A stretch of DNA of 64,000 nucleotides, taken from the NCBI GenBank assembly GCA_009833045.1, contig WUUP01000006.1, positions 87,369-151,368 on the forward strand, given 5' to 3'. Below, piece after piece: positions 39,601 through 41,597 of this stretch. The translations under genes were made by a program, and so were the position numbers. The DNA comes from Saprospirales bacterium GYS_P2D. GTDB lineage: Bacteria > Bacteroidota > Bacteroidia > Chitinophagales > Saprospiraceae. Each line of letters begins with the position of its first letter. Position 1 is the first letter of the stretch. The notes beneath the pieces were generated by a model that saw nothing but the letters and a program-made list of their open reading frames with translations, was not told where the DNA came from and did not search any database.

Positions 39601-40446
39601 CTCGGTATCACGGAGAAGTATAATGCTAATGACTCTTGGAGATTCGTCGATAGCGAAGAAATAATGGATATGGAGTCGGTATTCCCATATGTTGAGCAGA
39701 TCAGCACGACGCCAGCAAGAGAAACTTATAATTTCGTAGGTGTTAAGATAGGCGATATCAATCACAGCGCTACCATGCGTCCGGTCAAGTCGAATGCTAT
39801 GCCAGAGATGACACTCAGCTATGACTATGATCCTAAGGCACTGACTCTGACATTCTATGCAGATGAGGCGGCAGCTATAGCGGGCTATCAGATCGAGCTG
39901 ACAGGTCTATCCGAAGTGGTGAGTATGAGCAATGCCGCAGGGTCTTTGGCGAATCACTACCATCTGGACATTGATGGTGGCTGGCGAATCAGCTATCAGA
40001 ATGTCGAGGAGGTCAGCGAGGCAGGTAGCGATGTGCCATTATTTGTGATAGAGCTGGCAAATGCTATCGATCCCCAAGATATCCAAGTATCTGATGCTGA
40101 TATATCCCCCGAGCTATATGTACAGCGAGGTAATAGATATGAGGCTAAGGCAATAGAGCTCTCAGCTCGCACATCAAAATCTAAGACAATCAGCTATCTC
40201 GGCAATGGTCCGAACCCATTTGCAGAAAAAAATGTGTTAAAATTTGATGTCCCAGAGGCACAAGAAGTGCAGCTCCTGATACACGATGCGATAGGCCAGC
40301 TCGTATTTGAAAGTCTCTATACGTTAACTCCTGAGCATGAAGAAATTATCCTTAGTAAAGATCAATTTAACGGCTCTGGGATGTACTATATCCAACTCAT
40401 TTGGGGAGATAAAACTGTTAATGATCAGATCCTTTTAATCAAGTAA
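18649..40446 (+). CDS. Giant T9SS-secreted repeat protein (about 7250 residues)
   Basis: This is an exported surface protein of up to 7265 residues, numbered here from the TTG at 18649. No ATG precedes the signal core (residues 35-53). A TTG at 18706 gives a better signal peptide, MKGIIRILFGHHSIIRK plus the hydrophobic core. Order of domains: SprB-like repeat (156-247); Ig-like; five tandem 69-residue units (345-689); Ig-like; then three blocks of nine HYR-like units with V-C-D, D-N-C and D-CGN signatures (930-1655, 2219-2941, 3670-4390). LTD domains start near 1774, 3059, 3462, 4510, 5316 and 5682. Three SdrD-B-like domains lie at 4800-5233 and a DUF11-like domain at 5494-5641. A tail module (6501-7265) has dockerin-like loops near 6933-6990 and a T9SS type A sorting domain from 7183. 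Most likely an adhesin or matrix protein with calcium- and disulphide-stabilised domains (inference). Confidence 0.92.
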   Translation: MSTLVRSLVPLRELEINDNLKGIIRILFGHHSIIRKLYFLLIFCMLATQLIYGQCDVGISLVESQTNQNCNSRNIKLDLTLVTSTNCVGPFSIRVVGNTSSSYTNVNIGDLVALDQLRSGPYYFEICDSNNFCDIHTINIESNRDPNCPIDPTIPCDILFESTTSNITACGANDGTIQATIIYEVNTGGSILFSLDGVGSANNNTTGAFTGLAPGSYTVYVWDSSDPSCSKNYSYFIEDFSGCGGCMITGATITADQTICSGDTPSSLFGDGTSGSTSPTGSGTLSHQWQSSESSTTTGYANISGAVSLIYSPPTLTQTTYYRLISNSDQGCADTSNVVTVTVEAPVTPTFTQLGPYCVGDSPDALPTVSTNGVSGSWSPSTISTAAAGSTTYSFTPSSGECAIGTMMEVVVDAPITAMFNQLGPYCVGDSPDALPTVSTNGVTGSWSPSTISTATAGSTTYSFTPSAGECAIGTMMEVVVEAPVTPTFTQLGPYCVGDTPDALPTTSDNGVNGTWDPSTISTMSAGVTNFTFTPADGECAEPAMMEVDVDAPVTPTFTQLGPYCVGDSPDALPTTSDNGVSGTWDPSTISTMSAGVTNYTFTPANGECAESAMMEVTVDAPVTPTFTQLGPYCLGDTPDALPTTSDNGVSGTWDPSTISTMSSGTVSYTFTPANGECAESAIMEVTINPLPVCVLEPGVNLSICEGEGISVMETGGDATMWSWTGPNGFSSSSSSISIPSAIVADSGEYKVIITDVNGCVDSCSIVIDVNRMPPMPMATASGDTKSFCVGESDPNNRKLQISVAGDVTDTDTIIWIPISLPAGSIEGVDYNIVSDQGQRLSFINYPTPGLYDFDVYIESEDMCTSDTINLSLTVLDTSQFVIDTLICPGASFTFNDQEITAAGTYLDTLINTVGCDSFLTLVVNVGDTSKPEILVPSADLLVSCDAIAYPDDPVVFDDCGIQDIIRDSSILESCGLAKTIEYIFAITDVGGNVCRDTSILTIQDITPPVFIFVPNDSIVDCSDISYPMTPTAMDNCGVPTITRDSIITPGSCPQNYTINYTFTGIDSCDNRTAASMLLTVQDTTKPVFTTVPSDGSVSCDNISYPAMPTAMDDCGVLRIDRDSTITPTCGVGQMIEYIFTAVDSCMNMTMVMVSWEIEDTQAPIFTVMPADTTVGCDAIPPVGTVETSDNCNAVTVTFSESAVAGSCTGEQTIMRTWTATDACGLLTDYTQTITVVDTVAPSIACPAPLVIMGCSMSDVPATTHTAVSDNCDGAPTVTQRDEVTGTSCDTIFLSRYFIAEDDCGNKDSCIQLIKIVDDIPPVIGVAQSSLEISCEMSIPPSGATVMDNCSDAADITIIERLDTLETICPGSIKIERTITAADTCDNVDSIKQQILQLDKSEPFFVVAPADTTVSCDGVPPIEDVVVGDDCSGTTIDTSYERILPSIACSNEYEIERVWRAIDSCGNVDSVIQVISVIDTLDPVFVDFPADTTVNCDATAYLTTVPTLMGQDQCNNLMTTATFQSEQRINGMCEDSYQLIRTWSLTDECGNKITQAQVITVQDTVAPTFSESMGSLDVMVTCDDSYPDPLPAPTPLDNCDSDIALSIVSDVTIMGDDPVDEIRTLRYVAEDNCTNVSDTFDVVITTYHQPIIFGDDITICIGETVDLETLTNGVFYGAVEYGTSFGSYPDTITTIVSPTVTTTYFVRDSFGVSGCVDTAQITVTVNPLPVLMAVEDTLCVNDRTVDLRDYEMEMSSETDVSYTYFTNGGLVSELFISEYIEGSSFNKCIEIFNGTASPIDLSPYSLAFYSNGNTSPSTMITLSGVVMSGDVYVVCDDGSDPEFLAVADLTPSNSFYNGDDAIVLSKGAVVIDVIGQIGNDPGSQWGSGDQSTENNTLVRNPAILSGDTNPNDAFDPSLEWTGFEEDYSDDLGRHSAHVKLPIFDPSAITVEDLDTFCVVVTNDMTGCVDSTTLSFMLKDTSHTDLFEDICQGDSISFGGDMFGDAGVYHDTLINAVGCDSFVVLTLNVLDTSRYEYTEQICDNDSLLFNGVYLTVAGNYRDTMSNALGCDSFIVLTLEILPTYMTEICDTICTGETYLFVDQMLTTAGMYIDTVAAANGCDSVLMLELTVDPLPVVMDAYDSFCAEARFDRNLTLYEPQITSEPATFSYEILDGMSYVPVPDPNDQDVDPRNEYRVTVISTVTGCMDTATLILEVVDDEKPVFSNVPVDTTVNCDDISYPINPSVSDNCEIIAYTRDSSIVEMCGESKEITYVFTAEDSNGNICRDTTVLTIQDTVAPIFTWVAADSILDCDAFVEPARPVVMDNCGELMTFTVDIDTTDMCGQTATYVYTYTAIDSCGLVTDTSITWISQDTTKPVFTFVPSDSIVNCDDISYPLMPEAMDNCGLVEIQRDSTITPTCGVGHKIEYTFTAVDSCDNMTEVIVNWEIQDTVGPIFKMMPADTTVDCDAIPDVGSVETMDNCNTVSVTFDESRTDGACIGEAVILRTWTATDLCDNATSYTQTITVQDTTAPEIVCATDILLTGCDISDIPATSHTAVSDNCDSAPVVTQRDEIVGNSCDTIIVSRYFIATDACGNQDSCIQTIKIVDDQSPTISVAQSSLEISCDEMIPMAMPTLMDNCSDIASITVVERLDTLETICPNSIKIERTLIASDTCGNMDSVKQEILQLDKDVPFFLVAPADTTVSCDGIPPFADVIVNDNCGDTTIVSSSERIVAGTECNNEYEIIRVWRGEDACGNVDSVTQTLTVIDTLDPVFIDFPVDTLVDCDAIPAVPTLSGMDQCSDLMATAVFQGQQRINGICADSYQLIRTWALTDECGNQITQSQVIAVQDTIAPTFAELPGSLDAFISCDEVYPDPLPAPTPMDACDGEISLTIVSDVSLTGFDPIDEIRTLRYVAQDNCANASDTFDIVITTYHEPMITAEDITICIGETVDLEALTNGVFYGALEYGTTFGNYPDTITTMVSPTVTTTYFVRDSFGVSGCVDTAQITVTVNPLPVLMAVEDTLCVNDRTVDLRDYEMEIGGTADVSYSYFATAKSQDLYISEYVEGSSSNKCVEIYNGTGSTVDLTDYTIEIYSNGGATPNSSTALIGMLDDEDVYVICNGSTTIYTADQTTGSINFNGDDAVVLKNGAAIIDVIGQIGVDPGSQWGSGVTSTENNTLIRKANIHAGDPDGSDAFDPSIEWDGLAQDIHQLGSHTVAVTKEQIIDPSAILIEDLDTFCVVVTDNITGCIDSTTLSFMLRDTSHTDLFEEICQGDSVSFGGDMYGNTGVYHDTLINTVGCDSFVVLTLNVLDTSRYEYTEQICDNDSLLFNGVYLTAAGSYRDTMTNAVGCDSFIVLTLEILPTYLTEISETICANESYTFVDRVLTDAGIYRDTLAAANGCDSVLVLELMVDPLPEANDVYDSFCADMRTGRDLTALESQVSTDAVTFSYELRVETCPMDLFISEYVEGSSNNKCIELFNGTGATVDLSEYSIHIYANGGAIATSTISLLGMLSDQDVYVVCQTNADAGINADFRSNVLNYNGNDAVALLHDNAIIDVIGQIGADPITEWGSGVISTRDNTLRRKSSILMGDPDGSDAFDPTTEWDGFANDTFDGLGMHADPCTVNYVAVTDPTDQDVELRNEYQVIVTSTVTGCMDTATIVLEVVDDEKPIFLNTPNDTIVDCDAISYPITPDAIDNCAIVSITRDSSIIEACGDTREITYVFTVEDSNGNVCKDTTVLTIQDTVASVFSWVAVDSTLDCDDFIEPAAPIVSDNCGTLLSLVTTIDTMDACGLTASYRYTYTATDSCLNVTDTSIIWTVQDTTKPVFTFVPTDSIVNCDDISYPLMPAAMDNCGLVEIRRDSAITPTCGVGQTIEYTFTAVDSCDNMTVMTVNWEIQDTVGPIFTMMPADAIVDCDAIPAVGTVETMDNCNTVSLTFDESRTIGACIGEAVILRIWTATDLCDNTTIYTQTITVQDTTAPEIVCPADILLTGCDISDIPATSHIAVSDNCDPDPVVTQRDEIMGNSCDTIVVSRYFIATDACGNQDSCIQTIKIVDDTDPSISIAPGAVNISCAAELPSPIVTVEDNCTDVADITVTSRLDTVETICEFSIKMIRTLIGTDICGNQDSVKQEIIQLDESEPFFLIAPVDTTVNCDGVPDFDNVVVDDDCGDVIISTNEIITATGCTNEYDILRIWRATDICGNVDSVTQTITVIDTLDPVFVDFPRDTTITCDADMMVPLLSGVDQCTNLSTTAVYQGQQRINGMCADSYQLIRMWSLTDECGNEIQQSQVITVIDTVAPIWIESAGELDIFVACDQPYPNDISGPTAMDDCDDDVTITVVEDNTVEGVDPVDAIRTIQYIAMDNCENLSDTFSLTITTYHQPVISGTDITICVGESVDLEDQLSEVFYGAVKYGTTLGAYPDTITTLVSPITTTTYYVRDSFGVSGCVDTAQITVTVDPLPILIDLDIVLCAEDATAVDLTSYETQITTATGLFEYEYFAERCTESLIISEYIEGSGNNKCIEIYNGTGESIDLSSYQIDVYNNGATSPSRTIALSSILAHGDVYTVCNAGTTYTNPDLISGSINHNGDDAIALAKGATLIDVFGRIGEDPGTQWSENGVSSQNMTLIRMPSVSMGDSDGSDTFDPSAQWIAMPIDYISDLGMHTADCDTETSTVPFATSVDIIDGDQIRVTFTDAMTGCVNTSLMNFTVLPHPVVEPLMTANVCPDEFVDLSQVPFFDTEMLDGVLDTSYYTTEMDAIAGTDPLSTPIVTTSGEYFMRYSVDGCPVIVPITVTITTCGSIGSTVWIDNNNNGLIDADEIGIAGVVVTLLDDMDAVIATDTTDAAGNYYFDGLPQGTYEVIIDSDDLPERYPLSSTVTDPTEDLDGNDNGAQLEHGGTISSGSVILTDGNEPTGTDETFSAGTANDTGGMQDDARDAYGDMTVDFGLVPEMSLGSTVFVDVNDNGLQDPTDPGIPGVTVQLFDNNGNLLTTTMTDANGDYLFGWLAPGEYVVVLPTTPTDLPVSSTPTDPADNQEDNDDNGIQATVGGSVSSPVIVLTGGAEPTGTQESGQGGDQDDDLDGLGAFADANGDMTIDFGFFGPASLGDTVWVDVNYNGLQDRNEPPIEGLAVMLTDSLGNPVLDIYGDPVETVFTDADGYYIFKDLRPGDYKVTFEIPTGLEVTIQNVNGGGPGDKADDSDINESGMTVSIWLDSGEHEPDIDAGFFDPDNIIDPEGCTIIATVTDVICRTDGTYDLKYTISADRLVSSEYLVVIDGQIFDTMSYTGSPDPICIYPDVPGDEEEVSFALIAAASGGLVVTEILADPPSGDSDDEFIEIYNNSGIAIFLDGYELHDNVGLKHTFGDVVLGAGGTLVLFGDGQHGPFGPSVVIDTASTGGLGLNNTGDNLTLYDASGTIVWSYSYGTEANDDQSLVNIGWDTFVKISETRSTESMTPGVVDPSYFAFAEGFGGFICGDTMSYMEPLCEVTDTFDLAIQKLIASEGPFNPGDTVDFDLTVFNQGNVTAYDIEVRDYVPAGLIYDLSINDTDWGPDSTYVAIDSIVPDEMATVTISLIIDPALTSSDGLVNGAEVIAGYVAKGAFGEDIDGDLTDLSGGPQEIDNNETDNELSDSQDDFDFAVITFCDDIALAGPTIDDIVYCSADEVMGATTLTPVAYEFVPDLFISQYVEGSLSDKCLEIYNHTGATVDLSEYFLDVYFNGNLTASTLQLSGSLAHGETYVICNEAANAELLAISTATNSRALDFNGNDAIILRKETRIIDALGQVGNSSNYAMDIGLIRSADSYIGDANPYDVFDVSASWMSIDPDDYVDLGQHTISTAEVGSYNFYLADPASGAAPICTKVPTCDISVLDPGDYQYVWITTAVGSCETEPVRMSVTVHPGTGSLTCLGDVNVTLGPDCSLDLSPDLFYRGNLPTSLFEIAILTESGDTVSDYSQLQMTDEPIIYHFRDLCTDNYCWGYVHLEDKTIPEAVECPCALTENGDFTTAADSCKIFCLDSLIVTAPTFMDNCVEGTPAELGIDSVWSYDYASDCEIGRRTLHWIYTDEASKEKDTLCSQRYFIEPIPLDSIRMVDSLRISCDEVDLLASPEALDTLDARFGYPYFINNVGDTIRIYPWGNVCGLYLKTDDEISYQGCAQNNLILREWRLFDLCGKRDTTYRQMIEIYDDQAPEFNVIVVDFDSLLLDSIPIDSINIDSLIEVTVDLDKLLHRIDITDPWQCATDFELPIFDKLEDNCTVFEDIRYDYILPAGAYVDPDDDRLIRDLAEGVHRVTVIAIDECDNADSLDITVIVLDRAQPIVHCQEEINMSLIYEDFARDSSFNRLPVEILDDGSYDLCGDIILRLARRMDNKFLCGDDPLRFIGTEYIEFCCEDVGRTIPVELTVYDAFGNTAVCWINVRIDDKSRSVAECADVTVDCHDDLSPEHLGHPELTGYACDGEPAWSYTDVEELSSSCHTGVIYRSWIDSLSGASCTQTITVIEDERFDPTSIRWPLHYTGQRYADEDMFGYQVPIDIKTDVVVRSIDEHGDTIMTPIELSDHRISHLQEGIDMPDAIDCTDSVRAEVIYSDHDYCGLIAVSHEDLRYTVGEGDCSKILREYTVIDWCVYEPNVQRDKDNDEIILVKDKVEDELYFAFAEGGYDRDGIYHFTQTIKIIDTIAPEIVYYKPMTHSTGVDCRTEIVASFAAVDTGSCRSSTLDYTAVLVVDGDQIEQLHGQVAQGDTVTVRFDGSWPMGEYHVHWTVQDACGNQASCTQLHFVEDRLAPDAYCINSVSLSFDEDDQAVIWASDFALSTEDRCSGVDYYFLVEGAPSSSLAVSCDDMRADGSIVTTVYFEDDQANVNSCEVIIQISNPTTCDAFFARYPGQVRTVSGEAMPDVIISSTTEGRIIEELLTDESGAYSATQLADAISASYDRDPLNGISTLDLVLLQAHILGLTPIEDPYAIIAGDANDSGHLSASDLIEIRRLILGITEKYNANDSWRFVDSEEIMDMESVFPYVEQISTTPARETYNFVGVKIGDINHSATMRPVKSNAMPEMTLSYDYDPKALTLTFYADEAAAIAGYQIELTGLSEVVSMSNAAGSLANHYHLDIDGGWRISYQNVEEVSEAGSDVPLFVIELANAIDPQDIQVSDADISPELYVQRGNRYEAKAIELSARTSKSKTISYLGNGPNPFAEKNVLKFDVPEAQEVQLLIHDAIGQLVFESLYTLTPEHEEIILSKDQFNGSGMYYIQLIWGDKTVNDQILLIK
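19681..20715 (+). repeat. Five tandem 207-bp repeats inside the giant gene
   Basis: Units start at 19681, 19888, 20095, 20302 and 20509, exactly 207 bp apart, and encode five 69-residue domains beginning A-P-V-T-P-T-F-T-Q-L-G-P-Y-C. Units 1 and 2 are nearly identical over long stretches, as are units 3, 4 and 5, so two rounds of amplification are visible. Codon phase is preserved, so gain or loss of units stays in frame. Confidence 0.95.
21430..23600 (+). repeat. HYR-like block A (nine units)
   Basis: Nine consecutive units of about 75-85 residues, each with a VxCD strand, a D-N-C or D-x-C turn, a central Cys and a D-x-C-G-N or D-S-C turn, ending in a DT-x-x-P linker. Unit order by first residues is: KPEIL, PPVFI, KPVFT, APIFT, APSIA, PPVIG, EPFFV, DPVFV, APTFS. 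The same order recurs in blocks B and C. Confidence 0.88.
23815..23882 (+). repeat. 68-bp direct repeat, copy 1
   Basis: This 68-bp stretch is identical to 27673-27740, 3858 bp (1286 codons) downstream, within otherwise diverged linkers. Recombination between the copies would delete or duplicate one whole block in frame. Confidence 0.9.
23968..24459 (+). repeat. Lamin-tail (LTD) domain copy 1 inside an Ig-like host
   Basis: The copy starts LFISEYIEGSS and carries NKCIEIFNGT, VYVVCDDG, NGDDAIVL and VIDVIGQIG, the LTD core. It interrupts a host domain of the form SYTYF (before) and DPSAITVEDLDTFCVVVT (after). Further copies start at 27823, 29032, 32176 and about 34594 and 35692. Confidence 0.85.
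25303..27460 (+). repeat. HYR-like block B (nine units)
   Basis: Nine units in the same order as block A, beginning EKPVF, APIFT, KPVFT, GPIFK, APEIV, SPTIS, VPFFL, DPVFI, APTFA. Each unit is closer to its counterpart in blocks A and C than to its neighbours, which shows whole-block duplication. The block begins 3867 bp after block A. Confidence 0.88.
27673..27740 (+). repeat. 68-bp direct repeat, copy 2
   Basis: Identical to 23815-23882. It lies in the linker between block B and the second LTD domain. Confidence 0.9.
27823..28300 (+). repeat. LTD domain copy 2 inside an Ig-like host
   Basis: Starts LYISEYVEGSSSNKCVEIY and carries NGDDAVVL and IIDVIGQIG. Its host flanks are SYSYF before and DPSAILIEDLDTFCVVVT after, equivalent to the flanks of copy 1 in the previous block. 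Confidence 0.85.
29032..29520 (+). repeat. LTD domain copy 3, in a site that is empty in the previous block
   Basis: Starts LFISEYVEGSSNNKCIELF. It sits between VTFSYEL and VAVTDPTDQDVELRNEY. In the preceding block the matching flanks FSYE and PVPDPNDQDVDPRNEY (about 25147-25230) are joined with no LTD. The spacing of blocks B-C exceeds A-B by 486 bp (162 codons), about one LTD plus short joins. Confidence 0.87.
29656..31805 (+). repeat. HYR-like block C (nine units)
   Basis: Third set of nine units in the same order, beginning EKPIF, ASVFS, KPVFT, GPIFT, APEIV, DPSIS, EPFFL, DPVFV, APIWI. After it the repeated linker and LTD copy 4 follow, but the three GCD-type repeats found after blocks A and B are absent and the protein changes to SdrD-B-like domains. 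Confidence 0.88.
32176..32655 (+). repeat. LTD domain copy 4 inside an Ig-like host
   Basis: Starts LIISEYIEGSGNNKCIEIY and carries NGDDAIAL and LIDVFGRIG. The host flanks are FEYEYFAERC before and IDGDQIRVTFTDAMTGC after, again splitting an Ig-like domain. Confidence 0.83.
33046..34340 (+). repeat. Three SdrD-B-like domains of the giant protein
   Basis: Three copies of about 150, 150 and 130 residues start at about 33046, 33508 and 33961. Each has the signature GSTVW-D-N-NGL, a G-Y/N-Y-x-F strand and an Asp-rich calcium-type loop followed by D-F-G. SdrD-B (Cna-B-like) domains act as rigid stalks in Gram-positive adhesins; the same role is inferred here. Confidence 0.82.
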
Positions 40447-40490
40447 AGTGTCATTCTAACACAAATATTTTCCAAAAACCTTGTAGACTA

Positions 40491-40523
40491 CTTGTAAATA
40501 TTCGTCACATGTATCTATATTTG
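40491..40523 (+). promoter_or_regulatory. Promoter-like element downstream of the giant gene
   Basis: TATATTTG (40516-40523) is an exact TAnnTTTG box, with CTTG 21 nt upstream (40491-40494) in the -33 position. It points toward a terminator only 34 bp away and no gene follows on this strand for 1 kb, so it would make a transcript of about 55 nt. Confidence 0.4.
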
Positions 40524-40556
40524 TAATATCTCATTTCGTTATAAAAGGTGTTATTT

Positions 40557-40585
40557 AGGGTGGAAGCGATTCCGCCCTTTTTTTT
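40557..40585 (+). terminator. Strong rho-independent terminator after the giant gene
   Basis: A 9-bp stem with one G-U pair (40557-40565 with 40570-40578) is closed by a GCGA tetraloop and followed by eight T residues. It is 110 bp after the giant stop codon and separates it from the convergent methyltransferase gene. Confidence 0.88.
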
Positions 40586-40740
40586 GCCCACCATTGAGAC
40601 TTTATCCTTTTAGTGTTTTTTCTTAATTATTTAAGATTTTGGATTCAACATTTAGTAGAGTGATAATCATAATGCTGATGAATAAATGTACATGTGCTGG
40701 TGACATATACCTATGTAGACGATCTGTATACTCATAGATG

Positions 40741-40807
40741 GACGTTAATGAGGTCAGTCTGCTGGGTGTATGTATGAACATATTTCAGCATAGATACCAT
40801 TAATGTC
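40741..40807. repeat. Composite 67-nt hairpin in the convergent intergenic region
   Basis: Three nested stems: 40741-40750 with 40798-40807 (10 bp, one G-U), 40760-40764 with 40786-40790 (5 bp) and 40769-40773 with 40778-40782 (5 bp, four-base loop). There is no T tract on either strand, so it is not an ordinary terminator. It lies between the giant gene's terminator and the methyltransferase stop. Besides this hairpin, 40586-40740 is AT-rich and shows nothing recognisable. Confidence 0.5.
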
Positions 40808-40827
40808 AAAATTGACTGTGAGCTTCT

Positions 40828-41574
40828 TTAGTTCTTTAGCCAGTGTACCAATATTCCGGTAGTGACGGCTACATTGAGAGATTCTGCTATGCGATCAGCT
40901 GCTCCAGATATGGCGATCTGACTATCAGCGATCGCTTGGAGAGATGGTGAGGTACCGTTTCCTTCATTTCCCATGATGAGGATGGCACGTTGTGGTGGGA
41001 TGGCCTCTTTTAGAGAGGAGCCGTCAAGCTGAGTACTTATGATTGTCAGTCCTGCAGATTTAGCATGATGGAGTTCATTCTTGTCTATAGCATAGAGTGG
41101 TACTTTAGCAAAGCTGCCCATGGTACTTTGGATTACTTTAGGACTATAGAAGTCAGCGCTATCCAATGATCTGATTATAGCGTCTACTCCATACCAGTCT
41201 GCGATACGTATGATGGTTCCGACATTACCAGGGTCTTGGACATCATCGAGGTAGATGGCGGTCTGGATAGCTGTCCATTCGATAGGAGTAGTCTTTGGTA
41301 GATGGCAGATTGCTATGACTGGTGGTGCCGTTTTCAGTTGGGATGCTTTTTTTAAAGAGGCGGAGTCAGTAGTCTGGATAGATATAGATGTGGGCAGAGC
41401 TGATTGTTCGGCAGCCCATTCGTCTGTGCAGTAGATGGTCTCGATGAGCTCTGGACGCCTCTCGATTAAGGAATTAACACTCTTTTGACCTTCGACTATG
41501 AATAAGTCATACTTTTGACGAAATTTTTTGAGTTTTAGACTCTGTAGTATTTTTAATCTGGCTTTAGAAATCAT
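40828..41574 (-). CDS. TrmH/SpoU-family RNA 2'-O-methyltransferase
   Basis: This 248-residue SPOUT-class methyltransferase should transfer a methyl group from S-adenosylmethionine to a ribose 2'-OH in rRNA or tRNA. An N-terminal L30e-like substrate-binding region (about 1-95) precedes the knotted catalytic domain with the three family motifs: motif 1 LDDVQDPGNVGTIIRIADW (about 138-156), motif 2 ILIMGNEGNG and motif 3 ESLNVAVTTGIL. It is cytoplasmic, without signal or membrane segments. It is divergently transcribed from the TamL gene, whose start is only 23 bp away, an arrangement I recall as common in Bacteroidota. The exact RNA target cannot be told from sequence. Confidence 0.9.
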   Translation of the reverse strand: MISKARLKILQSLKLKKFRQKYDLFIVEGQKSVNSLIERRPELIETIYCTDEWAAEQSALPTSISIQTTDSASLKKASQLKTAPPVIAICHLPKTTPIEWTAIQTAIYLDDVQDPGNVGTIIRIADWYGVDAIIRSLDSADFYSPKVIQSTMGSFAKVPLYAIDKNELHHAKSAGLTIISTQLDGSSLKEAIPPQRAILIMGNEGNGTSPSLQAIADSQIAISGAADRIAESLNVAVTTGILVHWLKN

Positions 41575-41597
41575 GTGAGTCCTGCTGTCGAGTGTTT

